A DNA stretch of 64,000 nucleotides from Segatella oris (GTDB taxonomy: Bacteria; Bacteroidota; Bacteroidia; Bacteroidales; Bacteroidaceae): contig NZ_LR134384.1 of the NCBI RefSeq assembly GCF_900637655.1, positions 124,001 through 188,000 on the forward strand. Direction: 5' to 3'. Shown piece by piece: positions 25,222 to 31,935 of the stretch; the stretch's first letter is position 1; every line of letters starts with the position of its first letter. A model generated the notes under the pieces. The model did not search any database. It was not told the origin of the DNA and was given only the letters and a program-made list of their open reading frames with translations. The translations under genes were made by a program, and so were the position numbers.

Positions 25222-25599
25222 TTACAAACTCATAGCCATTATTTCAACTTCGTTCTGCAACGCCATGAAACTGGGCACGTCAAGATTATGCTCCACACGC
25301 GTCTCTTTGCCGTCAATCAGAACATGCGTGCTGCCGTCATTGCGATCATACACCAATTTAACACGTTCTCCATAACGCTGCGTCATGGTCTTTTCCACCT
25401 CCTCGTGAGTGGTTTCCATTTCCTCGGGTTTCCAGCTTGGAACGCCACCGAACTGTGTCAGGGCCGTGTAACGTATCTTCCGTGCCAGGTCACTCTCGCG
25501 CTTGAAATTCAGCGCTAACCACACCATCATCTTAGAGCAGCTGAATATCTTGCAAAGCTGCGTCTTTGCTTTGTCACTTACATAAATCTTCTTTTCCAT
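25222..25599 (-). CDS. Early phage protein with possible N-terminal HTH
   Basis: A 125-residue protein beginning MEKKIYVSDKAKTQLCKIF. Residues 10-50 (KTQLCKIFSCSKMMVWLALNFKRESDLARKIR) could form a small helix-turn-helix. The rest contains QRYGERVKLVYDRNDGSTHVLIDG, a two-strand element. It sits just before the transposase gene, where Mu has the negative regulator Ner, but the similarity is positional only. No recognised domain. Confidence 0.65.
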   Translation of the reverse strand: MEKKIYVSDKAKTQLCKIFSCSKMMVWLALNFKRESDLARKIRYTALTQFGGVPSWKPEEMETTHEEVEKTMTQRYGERVKLVYDRNDGSTHVLIDGKETRVEHNLDVPSFMALQNEVEIMAMSL

Positions 25600-25624
25600 A
25601 TCTTTTCTTTATTAATATTATGTT

Positions 25625-25709
25625 TGTAGGCGGAGGGGAATCGAACCCCAGTTGCCGAGATGTTCTGGTCCGCTACCATTCGGACGTAGCCGCCTTGGGT
25701 TATCCTACA
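25625..25709 (-). ncRNA. Degenerate tRNA-like element
   Basis: On the minus strand the sequence has a near-perfect T arm (GGGGTTCGATTCCCC), a D-arm-like hairpin (GTCC, loop GAATGGTAGC, GGAC) and an acceptor-like stem (AGGCGG pairing with CCGCCT, or TGTAGG pairing with CCTACA). The 17 nt between the D and T arms are too few for an anticodon arm plus variable loop; CCAG/CTGG is the only stem there. So it is either a decayed tRNA or a tRNA mimic. It lies in the early operon between two small genes, in the same orientation. Confidence 0.55.
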
Positions 25710-25711
25710 AT

Positions 25712-25918
25712 CTATTCACCTAGTCTATTTTGTTCCCGATGTCTTAGAGATGTAAACATCATATTTCTTAAAGAATAACATGCCCAATATGCTTCATTGC
25801 AAAAGCAGGCCTCGCTATTTTCTCCTGTAATGCGCATGTCACTTATCACCCCGCTTAATGCGTCAACCAGCGCATCTATTTTCTCAACACTTACTCGGTC
25901 TAATAAACTCTTGTTCAT
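25712..25918 (-). CDS. Small early phage protein
   Basis: A 68-residue protein starting MNKSLLDRVSVEKIDALV. It is helical, has three Cys in ACFCNEAYWACYSL and ends basic. It follows another small gene by 22 bp and precedes the tRNA-like element. No known family. It is likely among the first genes transcribed from the early promoter at 26262-26293. Confidence 0.55.
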   Translation of the reverse strand: MNKSLLDRVSVEKIDALVDALSGVISDMRITGENSEACFCNEAYWACYSLRNMMFTSLRHREQNRLGE

Positions 25919-25940
25919 GTCTTACTTACAATAAGGTTAT

Positions 25941-26177
25941 TTAGAAATTCGTCACATCATAATATCTAACGTCATCGTAGGAAACCTGTGCTCCTAATGA
26001 GGTAACATTAAGCATAAGATAGTTGAATGCCTCATTATACGTTTCAAAACGTGACCAGTTTTCATGCAAATGGATGGCTGCTCTTTTGATTTGTGCCTGA
26101 CTTTGTGCTTTGATAATCGTACAAACGTCTGCTTTGTTCACATTTAACTTGTAAGATGCGTAGAAGTAAGTTTTCAT
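25941..26177 (-). CDS. First early-operon protein, unknown function
   Basis: A 78-residue protein beginning MKTYFYASYKLNVNKADV, with KAQSQAQIKRAAIHLHENW and a Tyr/Asp-rich end VRYYDVTNF. It is the first gene after the early promoter, on the strand opposite to the repressor. In Mu the gene in this place is ner, a small HTH regulator. This protein lacks a clear HTH. Function unknown. Confidence 0.55.
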   Translation of the reverse strand: MKTYFYASYKLNVNKADVCTIIKAQSQAQIKRAAIHLHENWSRFETYNEAFNYLMLNVTSLGAQVSYDDVRYYDVTNF

Positions 26178-26239
26178 ATTCCTATATTTTTTAATTAAAC
26201 ATTCTTGTTTCTCGCCCCTTTTTTGTATTTTTGACGCGG

Positions 26240-26285
26240 TGTTTATGTATTAAACATGTTGCAAAGATATAGAAATATTTCTATA
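26240..26285. promoter_or_regulatory. Operator pair in the repressor/early intergenic region
   Basis: TATAGAAATATTTCTATA at 26268-26285 is a perfect 18-bp palindrome. TGTTTA (26240-26245) and TAAACA (26251-26256) form a second dyad with a 5-bp spacer. The first palindrome overlaps the early promoter's -7 box by 2 bp and fills its spacer. The second lies just downstream of it. Both fit binding by the adjacent CI-type repressor to shut the early operon. Confidence 0.7.
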
Positions 26286-26293
26286 CTCCAAAA
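26262..26293 (-). promoter_or_regulatory. Predicted early promoter
   Basis: On the minus strand TATCTTTG (26262-26269) matches the Bacteroidota -7 consensus TAnnTTTG. TTTTGG at 26288-26293 is a candidate -33 element with an 18-bp spacer. It reads towards the early operon starting at 26177. The 18-bp palindrome occupies the spacer, so repressor binding should exclude RNA polymerase. Confidence 0.6.
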
Positions 26294-26318
26294 TTTTTAT
26301 TGATAAATTTCATGTTTT

Positions 26319-27083
26319 ATGGGAAATTTTATAGAAAGACTTCAATACTATATGTCGCAAAGCGGTATCAATGACAATCAAATGACTGTCACTGCGGGCT
26401 TGTCTGTCGGACTTTTAGGCAAGGCTAAAAATGGAGGGAAAGGTCTAAGCTCTGTAAGTATTGAAAAAATTCTATTAGCATACGATGATATTAATCCAGA
26501 CTGGTTGCTAACAGGTCGCGGTCCTATGCTCAAAACGAAAGGTAGTAACCAATCATGCAGTGTAGCTGAAGACACAATTCCCGACCATAAAGATAAGAAA
26601 AATAAGGCTATTTACCCCAAAAAACAAGAAGAAAATTCTATAACGGAGGCACTTCTTTCTGAACCCTCCGTTTCATACACTCCCAGTAAAGGTGCACCAT
26701 ACTATGATGTGGACTTCCTTGGAGGCTTTGACCTTACATTTAATAATCAGACTATCAATCCTGAATACAACATCGATTTCAAGCCATTCAACAAGCCGGG
26801 GGTCACCTGGGTGAACATCACGGGTCATTCAATGGAACCTAAAATCAACCATGGAGATATCATTGCGCTCAAGGAATGCCGACTTGAGGATGTGCAATAC
26901 GGCGAGATCTATGCCGTTGTCCTCGATACTATTCGCACCGTCAAGATACTTCGCAAGTCCAATGACCCGAACAGAATGCGTTACGTGCCCATCAACGAGG
27001 AGAACTACGATGAGCAGGAGTACGACAATTCCCGTATTCTCCGCATCTTCGAAGTACTCGGTAACATAAGCCGATTTATGTAA
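26319..27083 (+). CDS. CI/LexA-type phage repressor (HTH + S24 peptidase)
   Basis: A 254-residue protein. Residues 1-70 form a helix-turn-helix ending in the NPDWLLTGRGPM block typical of Bacteroidota phage repressors. The C-terminal half is an S24/LexA-like self-cleaving domain with the catalytic Ser in GHSMEPKINHGDIIAL (around 168) and the catalytic Lys in IRTVKILRKS (around 207). DNA damage would trigger RecA-assisted cleavage and induction. It is divergent from the early operon across the operator region. A Mu c-type repressor lacks this peptidase, so regulation here is lambda-like. Confidence 0.9.
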   Translation: MGNFIERLQYYMSQSGINDNQMTVTAGLSVGLLGKAKNGGKGLSSVSIEKILLAYDDINPDWLLTGRGPMLKTKGSNQSCSVAEDTIPDHKDKKNKAIYPKKQEENSITEALLSEPSVSYTPSKGAPYYDVDFLGGFDLTFNNQTINPEYNIDFKPFNKPGVTWVNITGHSMEPKINHGDIIALKECRLEDVQYGEIYAVVLDTIRTVKILRKSNDPNRMRYVPINEENYDEQEYDNSRILRIFEVLGNISRFM

Positions 27084-27129
27084 ACATTAAATAATTTCAA
27101 ACTTAATATTCACTTTAACTTCAACAATT

Positions 27130-27237
27130 ATGGCAAAAGAAAAAGACGAAGAGGAAAAGGAGAAATATCCAAGACCTCAAACCCCAGATGCTGTGTACAC
27201 TAATTCAATGGATAGTTCAGATATTCAGCCAGTTTAA
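27130..27237 (+). CDS. Possible 35-residue charged peptide after the repressor
   Basis: ATG 27130 to TAA 27235-27237 encodes MAKEKDEEEKEKYPRPQTP plus a short polar tail. It follows the repressor by 46 bp with an A-rich leader, and its end overlaps the convergent membrane-protein gene by 38 bp. The composition (Lys/Glu run) may be chance. I list it because leader and spacing look natural. Function unknown. Confidence 0.35.
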   Translation: MAKEKDEEEKEKYPRPQTPDAVYTNSMDSSDIQPV

Positions 27238-27760
27238 TGAGTATGGTTATAACGGCAACCATTAAAAAGGTTGCCTTTATAACCTTCATCACACATTTAA
27301 TTACTTTTGCACGCTTCTCCAATATGTTTGAATTGTAGTCGTAGCAATATTGATTTTCTTCTATAGCAGACACCAAGAGCGTGTGCTGGTATGCACCATT
27401 CGATTTATAAGCATCTATAAGCTCTTTGGTGATTAAATAACGTGGCTGGTTTCCCTGATGGATAAAAGGGTGTACCCATATTGCCTTGGAAAACATCAAT
27501 GCAGTAGCTATACCACAGCCCAACCACAATACAACACACGGAAGCAGAACAGTTATATCCACACACCTAATCAAGTAAGCGGTTATTCCTGAGAAAACAG
27601 TAAGTAGGAAACCAAAAAGGGTATAGGCGCGGTCTGTAGACTTGCGCAGCTGTTCAAGTGAACTTGCAACCAGCTTATCTGAACGCTCCAGTACAATTCT
27701 AAACGTTGTATCATTCAAACGCTCCCACTGCTCATCACTAATCTTAAATGTCTGTTCCAT
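27200..27760 (-). CDS. Three-helix membrane protein next to the repressor
   Basis: A 186-residue protein from ATG 27760 (MEQTFKISDEQWERLND). A soluble helical N-terminus (to about 50) precedes two TM helices (TLFGFLLTVFSGITAYLI and VLLPCVVLWLGCGIATALM), a soluble loop with YNSNILEKRAKVIK, and a third TM helix near the C-terminus (TFLMVAVITILIKLA). This two-plus-one layout is reminiscent of SLATT and PycTM membrane effectors of defence systems, by pattern only. It lies outside the lytic operons between repressor and phage end, where lysogen-expressed accessory genes are common. No sensor gene is adjacent. Confidence 0.65.
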   Translation of the reverse strand: MEQTFKISDEQWERLNDTTFRIVLERSDKLVASSLEQLRKSTDRAYTLFGFLLTVFSGITAYLIRCVDITVLLPCVVLWLGCGIATALMFSKAIWVHPFIHQGNQPRYLITKELIDAYKSNGAYQHTLLVSAIEENQYCYDYNSNILEKRAKVIKCVMKVIKATFLMVAVITILIKLAEYLNYPLN

Positions 27761-27989
27761 ATTGCCCTCCTTATGCGCCGCGCGCACACTTTTTTATGAT
27801 TTAACACCGCAAATATAGCTAAAAAGCCCGATAAACAGGGCGTTCTACGAAATTATTTTTATTCGTCACATGGTATTATACCCCCTGTTTTGTGGAATAA
27901 AGGGGGGGGTAAAACGATAAAAAACGGCATTAATCCGCTTTTTTTTGTCCTTATTAGGGGGGTGAATGTGGTCAAAACTATATTAAAAG
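27761..27989. other. Gene-free stretch with hairpins
   Basis: No credible gene. CCCCC at 27881-27885 can pair with the G8 run at 27902-27909. CGG (27922-27924) and CCG around CATTAAT, with A6 before and T8 after, resemble a weak two-way terminator. The stretch separates the membrane-protein gene from the repeat array. Confidence 0.4.
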
Positions 27990-28068
27990 TGTCCACCCAA
28001 ATGTCCACCCAATCGATACATTTCGTTTTGCATTGTCCTCCCAATCGTCCACCCAAGTGTCCACCCAA
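27990..28068. repeat. Five-copy TGTCCACCCAA array
   Basis: Copies start at 27990, 28002, 28034, 28046 and 28058: TGTCCACCCAA three times, TGTCCTCCCAA and CGTCCACCCAA once each. Spacing is 12, 32, 12 and 12 bp. The 32-bp gap contains ACATTTCGTTTTGCA (28018-28032), the motif found again near the phage end. Regular spacing suggests cooperative protein binding, for example by transposase, an accessory factor or the repressor. Confidence 0.75.
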
Positions 28069-28128
28069 TCCCATTTTTTACCCTAAAATCACCCGTTTAA
28101 AGACCCTATAAAATGAAAAAACGGCTTC

Positions 28129-28200
28129 CGACCGTTCAAATACGTGTCGAAAACCGTTCAAGTGTCGTTCAATCAGCGTTTTAGCTGTTCAAACGCATCC
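28129..28200. repeat. Cluster of GTTCAA-type motifs
   Basis: The stretch has four GTTCAA motifs (near 28134, 28154, 28166 and 28188), three of them preceded by C. Another GTTCAA lies near 28679, and GCTGTTCAAACGC-like text also occurs at the end of the MuB-type gene near 22200. It lies between the 11-bp repeat array and a small gene. It may be a second protein-binding array at the phage end. Significance is uncertain because the motif is short. Confidence 0.4.
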
Positions 28201-28413
28201 TTATTTTGTTGCCTTAGAGCGTATAAGTTCGCCTGCCCTGATACATGCCTTTTTATTCAGTACAACGCCTCCCTTGCTCAACCCTACGCGTTCTAATGAA
28301 CACTGCTTTATACCTATCTCCTCAGCCGTTAGAACGCTGTAAATCGCAGGAATAGAACCGAAATAATAGTTCTTTCGTCCCTGCATCAATTGTACGTGTA
28401 TTACCTTAGTCAT
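28201..28413 (-). CDS. Small conserved-looking protein at the phage edge
   Basis: A 70-residue protein from ATG 28413 (MTKVIHVQLMQGRKNYYFGS). The body SIPAIYSVLTAEEIGIKQCSLERVG and the end ACIRAGELIRSK give a compact alpha/beta protein. This type of short protein recurs in Bacteroidota mobile elements as far as I recall, without known function. It is on the minus strand with a TGCAAATATAC leader and is the last gene before the phage end. Confidence 0.6.
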   Translation of the reverse strand: MTKVIHVQLMQGRKNYYFGSIPAIYSVLTAEEIGIKQCSLERVGLSKGGVVLNKKACIRAGELIRSKATK

Positions 28414-28434
28414 ATTTACTTCTTTTTGCTGCAA

Positions 28435-28654
28435 ATATACAAAATAATAATTATATACGATATTTTAATGATTTATATTTTATTCTTTACGACAAAATAA
28501 AAGGCAGGATGCAACTGCTTCTGCCATGCTTCAAGCGTTCTCAATTCACCCAGTAAGGCCCTTTCCTTCACCTGTGCCGTCCTCTATCGCCTTCATGTTA
28601 TAAATTACCCGTCTTCAATCAAAACGCCGTCTCATGTAGCCCTATTTTTCACCC
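28435..28654. other. Gene-free AT-rich stretch inside the prophage edge
   Basis: No gene is visible. GGCAG (near 28503) and CTGCC (near 28521) can form a small hairpin. The rest is low in structure. It precedes the ATGTAAC repeats of the candidate phage end. Confidence 0.4.
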
Positions 28655-28738
28655 ATGTAACATTTATGCTTCAAACACTGTTCAAATAATCCCCTAAATG
28701 TAACACGAATGTAACGCAATGTAACATTTCGTTTTGCA
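28655..28738 (-). repeat. Candidate prophage end with transposase-site repeats
   Basis: ATGTAAC occurs at 28655, 28698, 28709 and 28719, the last three one helical turn apart. The final copy merges with ACATTTCGTTTT (28724-28735), ending in GCA at 28736-28738. Read inward on the minus strand the end would begin TGCAAAACGAAATGTTAC, with the TG start usual for Mu-type transposons. A further ACATTTCGTTTT at 28817-28828 touches the fhs start, so the terminus could instead lie there. Confidence 0.45.
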
Positions 28739-28837
28739 AGCTGTCTTTGTCTAATTTCGTTCTAACTGATTGAATATCAACATATATAGTCGTTTTCTGT
28801 CATCTTCCATTTTGTTACATTTCGTTTTATGCCCCTT

Positions 28838-30505
28838 ATGAAAACCGAACTTGAAATAGCCCGCGAATGTCAGTTGCAATCCATTGAAAGGATTGCTGAA
28901 AAGATTGATATTCCCACAGAAGAACTCGAAAACTATGGTAAATACATTGCTAAAGTACCCCTTAAACTCATTGATGAAAAGCGCGTCAAGAAGAGCAATC
29001 TCATTCTTGTGACAGCTATAAGTCCGACAAAAGCCGGCATCGGAAAGACCACCGTCAGCATCGGATTGTCAATGGCGATGAACCGATTGGGGCATAAATC
29101 CGTGTTGGCATTGCGCGAACCTTCACTTGGCCCGTGCTTCGGAATGAAAGGCGGTGCCACAGGAGGAGGCTATGCACAGGTGCTGCCCATGGACAGAATA
29201 AACCTTCATTTCACAGGCGATTTCCATGCAATTACATCGGCTCACAATATGATTGCAGCCCTACTCGACAACTATCTCTATCAGCACCATGAAGAAGGTT
29301 TTGCACTTAAGGATGTGCTCTGGCGCCGTGTGCTTGATGTGAACGACCGAAATCTACGCTGTATCACAACCGGTCTGGGGGCAAAAACCAACGGGCTGCT
29401 CAGCGAAAGCGGTTTTGACATCACGCCGGCCAGTGAGATTATGGCCATTCTTTGCCTCGCCACAGACGAAGAAGACCTACGCCGACGCATCGATAATGTC
29501 TTATTAGGCATCACTCTTGACGACAACCCCTTCTGCGTGAAAGACCTCGGCATAGGCGGAGCCATGACAGTTTTGCTGCGGGATGCACTCAATCCGAACC
29601 TCGTTCAGACCATTGAAGGCACGGCGGCCTTTATCCATGGCGGCCCGTTTGCCAACATTGCACACGGCTGCAACAGTATTCTGGCCACGAAAATGGCCAT
29701 GAGCTTTGGCGATTATGTCGTGACAGAAGCAGGCTTTGGGGCCGATCTTGGGGCTGAAAAGTTCTTGGATATCAAATGCCGTAAAGCAGGAATACAACCG
29801 CGACTCACGGTATTAGTGGCCACAATCATGGGGCTGAAGATGCATGGCGGCATGCAGGTGGGCGACCCGGAGAACGGCTGTTGCGAGCATATCCGTAAGG
29901 GATTGGAAAATTTAGACAGACACATTGCCAACATGCAACACATGGGACAGCGCGTCATCGTGACCCTGAACCGCTTCGGCAATGACACAGAAGAAGAGAT
30001 TACTGTCGTCAGTGAACATTGCGAGAAGTTAGGAATTGGCTTCGCCGTAAACGAGGCTTACATGAAAGGAAGCGAGGGTTGCATGGATTTGGCACAGCTT
30101 GCCATCGACGAAATTGCAGCTCATCCTTCAGAAGACATCGCTTATTGCTATACAGATGAAGCCAACGTGAAGGATAAGATTACGGCCGTGGCCAAGCAAG
30201 TCTATGGTGCCAAGCAGGTAGTTTTCAAGAAACAGGCATTGGAAATGCTTGAGCGCATTGCCAAATGGAACCTTGAACGCTACCCTGTCTGCATTGCCAA
30301 GACCCAATATTCATTGAGTGATGACGCTAAACGGCACGGCGTTCCCAAGGATTTTACTTTCACTATTCGCGACCTTGTCATCAATATGGGCGCCGAAATG
30401 ATTGTGGCTATCGCGGGCGATATCATGCGCATGCCAGGACTTCCACGCCATCCACAAGCAGAAAGGATTGACATTCAAGACGGACTGCTGATTGGTTTGG
30501 AATAA
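28838..30505 (+). CDS. fhs: Formate--tetrahydrofolate ligase
   Basis: A 555-residue enzyme that makes 10-formyl-THF from formate, THF and ATP, feeding purine and formyl-Met synthesis. The length is normal for the family. The P-loop PTKAGIGKTTVSIGL lies near residue 62; other family blocks are REPSLGPCFGMKGGATGGGYAQV, FTGDFHAIT and a C-terminal GDIMRMPGLP. I chose the ATG at 28838 (MKTELEIARE); an in-frame ATG lies 9 bp upstream. The prophage end lies about 10-100 bp upstream, so the native promoter may be displaced or supplied by phage DNA. It is followed by a strong hairpin. Confidence 0.96.
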   Translation: MKTELEIARECQLQSIERIAEKIDIPTEELENYGKYIAKVPLKLIDEKRVKKSNLILVTAISPTKAGIGKTTVSIGLSMAMNRLGHKSVLALREPSLGPCFGMKGGATGGGYAQVLPMDRINLHFTGDFHAITSAHNMIAALLDNYLYQHHEEGFALKDVLWRRVLDVNDRNLRCITTGLGAKTNGLLSESGFDITPASEIMAILCLATDEEDLRRRIDNVLLGITLDDNPFCVKDLGIGGAMTVLLRDALNPNLVQTIEGTAAFIHGGPFANIAHGCNSILATKMAMSFGDYVVTEAGFGADLGAEKFLDIKCRKAGIQPRLTVLVATIMGLKMHGGMQVGDPENGCCEHIRKGLENLDRHIANMQHMGQRVIVTLNRFGNDTEEEITVVSEHCEKLGIGFAVNEAYMKGSEGCMDLAQLAIDEIAAHPSEDIAYCYTDEANVKDKITAVAKQVYGAKQVVFKKQALEMLERIAKWNLERYPVCIAKTQYSLSDDAKRHGVPKDFTFTIRDLVINMGAEMIVAIAGDIMRMPGLPRHPQAERIDIQDGLLIGLE

Positions 30506-30581
30506 AGAAAGCACAGAAAGACTTCTGTTTCTACCCTTATTTTCAAATTGCAGACATTAGCAGACAGCCCGCAAAAAGAAC

Positions 30582-30618
30582 AGACCTTGCGAATATTTCA
30601 ATAATATCCGCAAGGTCT
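30582..30618. terminator. Hairpin between convergent fhs and serB
   Basis: AGACCTTGCGAATATT at 30582-30597 pairs with AATATCCGCAAGGTCT at 30603-30618: 15 of 16 positions pair, with a 5-nt loop. There is no long T tract, so it may be a processing or two-way termination structure for the convergent genes. Confidence 0.65.
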
Positions 30619-30667
30619 ATAGTTCAGTGTCATGCTGAAATTGGGCACAGCGCATTTAACTGAATGG

Positions 30668-31912
30668 CTACAGTTTCCCTTGCTCTCCCAAATAACTGTC
30701 CTTAAACCCAAGGAAATAGAGCACACCATCCAAGCCGATGTTGTTGATAGACTGCTGTGCCGTTGCCTTCACACGAGGCTTTGCATGGAATGCAATCCCT
30801 AATCCGGCTTCTGCTATCATCGGCAAATCGTTGGCACCGTCTCCCACAGCAATGGTCTGTGCAAGGTTCACCTGTTCAACTTGAGCAATGAGTTTCAGGA
30901 GTTCAGCCTTGCGTTTTCCGTCGACAATATCACCCACATAGCGCCCTGTCAGCTTACCATTCTCATCAATTTCAAGTTCATTTGCGTAGACATAGTCAAT
31001 GCCATAGCGACGCCGGAGCTGTTCTCCGAAGAAGGTAAATCCACCACTAAGAATGGCAATCTTATATCCACATCGCTTCAATACTGACATCAATCGGTCG
31101 GCTCCTTCGGTGATAGGCATGTGCTCTGCAATATCTTGCATCACGCTGACATCAAGTCCTTTGAGCAATGCCACACGCTCCGTGAAACTCTCCTTGAAAT
31201 CAATCTCGCCACGCATGGCACGCTCTGTGATAGCTTTCACCTTATCCCCCACTCCGGCACGAGCTGCCAGTTCATCAATACATTCTGTCTGAATGAGCGT
31301 CGAGTCCATATCAAAGCAGATGAGACGGCGCATGCGTCGATACATATCATCACGCTGGAAAGAAAAGTCTATCTCCTGTTCTGAAGCCAAATGCATCAGT
31401 TTTGACTGCATCAGTTCACGGTCTTTCGGAGTTCCGCGCAGTGAGAATTCAATGCAGGCACGCACATTCCGTTCAGGATGCTTGATGCTCATGCGACCTG
31501 TCATCCTTCGAATAAAGTCGATGTTCAGTCCCTGTTCAGCAATAATCTTTGTTGCAGCAGCAATCTGTTTGGCTGAAAGCGAGCGACCAATCACGGTCAG
31601 AATGTAGCGGTTCTTGCCCTGATGATCGACCCATGACTCATATTCATCGTCAGAAATCGGTGCAAATCCGATGTTCACATTCAGTTCCTCGGCCTTGAAC
31701 AGCAATTCTTTCATCACCTGACCAGAGTGCGTATCATCAATGCGGATAAGTATTCCGAGCGACAAGGTGCTGTGAATGTCGGCCTGACCGATATCTAAAA
31801 TGCGGGCATTATAGCGTGCCAGAATTCCCATGACGGCTGCAGTGAGGCCCGGACGGTCCTGTCCTGTGATGCGAATAAGTATCTGTTCTTCTTTTCCTTC
31901 TATATTTTCCAT
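30668..31912 (-). CDS. serB: Phosphoserine phosphatase with ACT domains
   Basis: A 414-residue protein. Two ACT-like regulatory domains occupy residues 1-180 (ITGQDRPGLTAAVMGIL; then a second with VIGRSLSAKQIAAATKI). A HAD phosphatase follows, with motif I FDMDSTLIQTE near 206, motif II ILSGGFTFF and the DDXXXD-type motif VGDGANDLPMI near 360. It removes phosphate from O-phosphoserine in the last step of serine synthesis; ACT domains probably sense amino acids. It lies 23 bp after mnmA and is probably co-transcribed with yitT and mnmA. Serine and fhs both feed one-carbon metabolism. Confidence 0.95.
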   Translation of the reverse strand: MENIEGKEEQILIRITGQDRPGLTAAVMGILARYNARILDIGQADIHSTLSLGILIRIDDTHSGQVMKELLFKAEELNVNIGFAPISDDEYESWVDHQGKNRYILTVIGRSLSAKQIAAATKIIAEQGLNIDFIRRMTGRMSIKHPERNVRACIEFSLRGTPKDRELMQSKLMHLASEQEIDFSFQRDDMYRRMRRLICFDMDSTLIQTECIDELAARAGVGDKVKAITERAMRGEIDFKESFTERVALLKGLDVSVMQDIAEHMPITEGADRLMSVLKRCGYKIAILSGGFTFFGEQLRRRYGIDYVYANELEIDENGKLTGRYVGDIVDGKRKAELLKLIAQVEQVNLAQTIAVGDGANDLPMIAEAGLGIAFHAKPRVKATAQQSINNIGLDGVLYFLGFKDSYLGEQGKL

Positions 31913-31935
31913 CTCATAAAGTGGTTTTCATTTGC

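Larger units (their letters stand above)
1..28738 (-). mobile_element. Mu-like transposable prophage (partial, siphovirus-type tail)
   Basis: The stretch holds a repressor, a DD35E MuA-type transposase, a MuB-type ATPase, GemA/DUF3164-like early genes, Mu-family head genes (gp28, gp29, MuF, gp36, gpG, protease and capsid equivalents) and a non-contractile tail module with tail tube, chaperone and tape measure. Together these define a transposable phage. The far end lies beyond the left window edge. The repressor-side end is placed tentatively at 28738, where repeated ATGTAAC and ACATTTCGTTTT motifs finish in a CA dinucleotide, as expected for a Mu-type TG...CA terminus. This boundary is inferred, because the other end and the target duplication cannot be seen. 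Early and most late genes are on the minus strand, with one packaging block inverted. Confidence 0.9.

Noticed and set aside
27990..28068. Possible CRISPR array
   Set aside because: Repeats are 11 bp with 1-bp or 21-bp gaps, far too short for CRISPR, and no cas genes are in the window.
27859..28111. Open frames across the TGTCCACCCAA array
   Set aside because: Their translation is repeats of GGHLGG/WVD type imposed by the DNA repeat; no start context or homology pattern.
1..28738. Diversity-generating retroelement, known in some Bacteroides Mu-like phages
   Set aside because: No reverse transcriptase gene or template/variable repeat pair is visible here; it could only lie to the left of the window.
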